In this document: one piece after another, positions 45,261 to 45,365 of the stretch
How the letters are laid out: every line of letters starts with the position of its first letter
Numbering within the stretch: the stretch's first letter is position 1
Notes under the pieces: model-generated
Told to the model about the DNA's origin: nothing
Databases searched by the model: none
Seen by the model: only the letters and a program-made list of their open reading frames with translations
Source: Desulfobacterales bacterium
GTDB taxonomy: Bacteria > Desulfobacterota > Desulfobacteria > Desulfobacterales > JAAELO01
Length of the DNA: 45,365 nt
Direction of reading: 5' to 3'
Assembly: GCA_024226555.1 (NCBI GenBank)
Contig: JAAELO010000433.1
Coordinates: 1-45,365, forward strand
Position numbers and translations under genes: made by a program

Positions 45261-45365
45261 GGGAAACTCTAATAATTAGAAATTTTGTATGAAATACAAG
45301 ATTTGAGAAAAAATAAGCAACGTTTTTCAGGCTTCTTTTTTTTAAAAGCGATGTATTTCGGCACA
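45261..45365. repeat. MITE-like element, copy 3 (cut by window end, inverted orientation)
   Basis: Begins GGGAAACTCTAATAATTAG and continues TTTTGTATGAAATACAAG, then ends GATGTATTTCGGCACA at the edge. This follows the reverse complement of the copy at 29547-29677 along its length, with substitutions. The far inverted end lies outside the window. Confidence 0.72.

Larger units (their letters stand above)
44655..45365. other. Gene-poor 3' region with structured locus and repeat
   Basis: No long ORF is present. The first 170 bases after the NACHT gene are very AT-rich and unremarkable. Then come a promoter-like site, a strong hairpin, a 49-codon ORF and nested inverted repeats (44823-45242), described separately, and a MITE-like element cut by the window edge. 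Confidence 0.6.

Overview
The window reads as part of a chromosome of an AT-rich anaerobic Desulfobacterota bacterium, most likely a Desulfobacterales-type sulfate reducer or a close relative. This placement is an inference from four things: the deltaproteobacterial look of the 16S rRNA, an atp operon with both b' and b but without a and c, an Mrp/Mbh-like antiporter operon, and a large hydrogenase-free heterodisulfide-reductase (Hdr) cluster that includes a selenoprotein. No dsr, apr or sat gene is visible, so sulfate reduction itself is not shown.

Left 29 kb, minus strand. The 5' part of a 16S rRNA gene with its promoter (1-1008) is followed by tyrS, rny, a 6S RNA, zapA and a zapB-like gene. 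Next come a stand-alone GlmU-type nucleotidyltransferase, the F1 plus b/b' part of ATP synthase (atpF'-F-H-A-G-D-C), the rod-shape cluster mreB-mreC-mreD-mrdA-rodA, and an LD-carboxypeptidase / serine hydrolase pair. A tRNA-Pro(GGG) with a good sigma70-type promoter lies on the plus strand. The minus-strand operon at 29272-20795 encodes an Mrp/Mbh-like cation/proton antiporter (E, F, G, DUF4040, fused A-tail/B, C and three D-like subunits). It also encodes two tiny membrane proteins, one of only 42 residues, and a cyclic-nucleotide-binding-domain protein.

Right 16 kb, plus strand. A PocR-type sensory protein with its own terminator is followed by a seven-gene operon (30420-40811): HdrC, HdrB, HdrA with an inserted GltD/NfnB-like NAD(P)H module, MvhD, an FdhB/FrhB-like Fe-S protein, a tandem-duplicated HdrA, and an HdrD/DsrK-like protein. 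The last gene is interrupted by an in-frame UGA exactly where the family carries the Cys of a Pro-Glu-Cys-Gly-His motif. A SECIS-like hairpin with a GGUC loop follows, so it is read as one 403-residue selenoprotein. The operon looks like a soluble flavin-based electron-bifurcating or confurcating machine that links NAD(P)H, ferredoxin and a disulfide or other acceptor.

Downstream of a palindromic repeat lies a solitary 1215-residue protein with an Mrr-like PD-(D/E)xK nuclease, a NACHT NTPase and a long C-terminal region. It is a likely anti-phage STAND protein. The last 0.7 kb holds an unexplained promoter-driven structured locus with a 49-codon ORF.

A family of ~130-bp MITE-like elements with 17-bp terminal inverted repeats punctuates the window: two complete copies, one copy cut by the window end, and degenerate remnants. 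It marks several operon boundaries.
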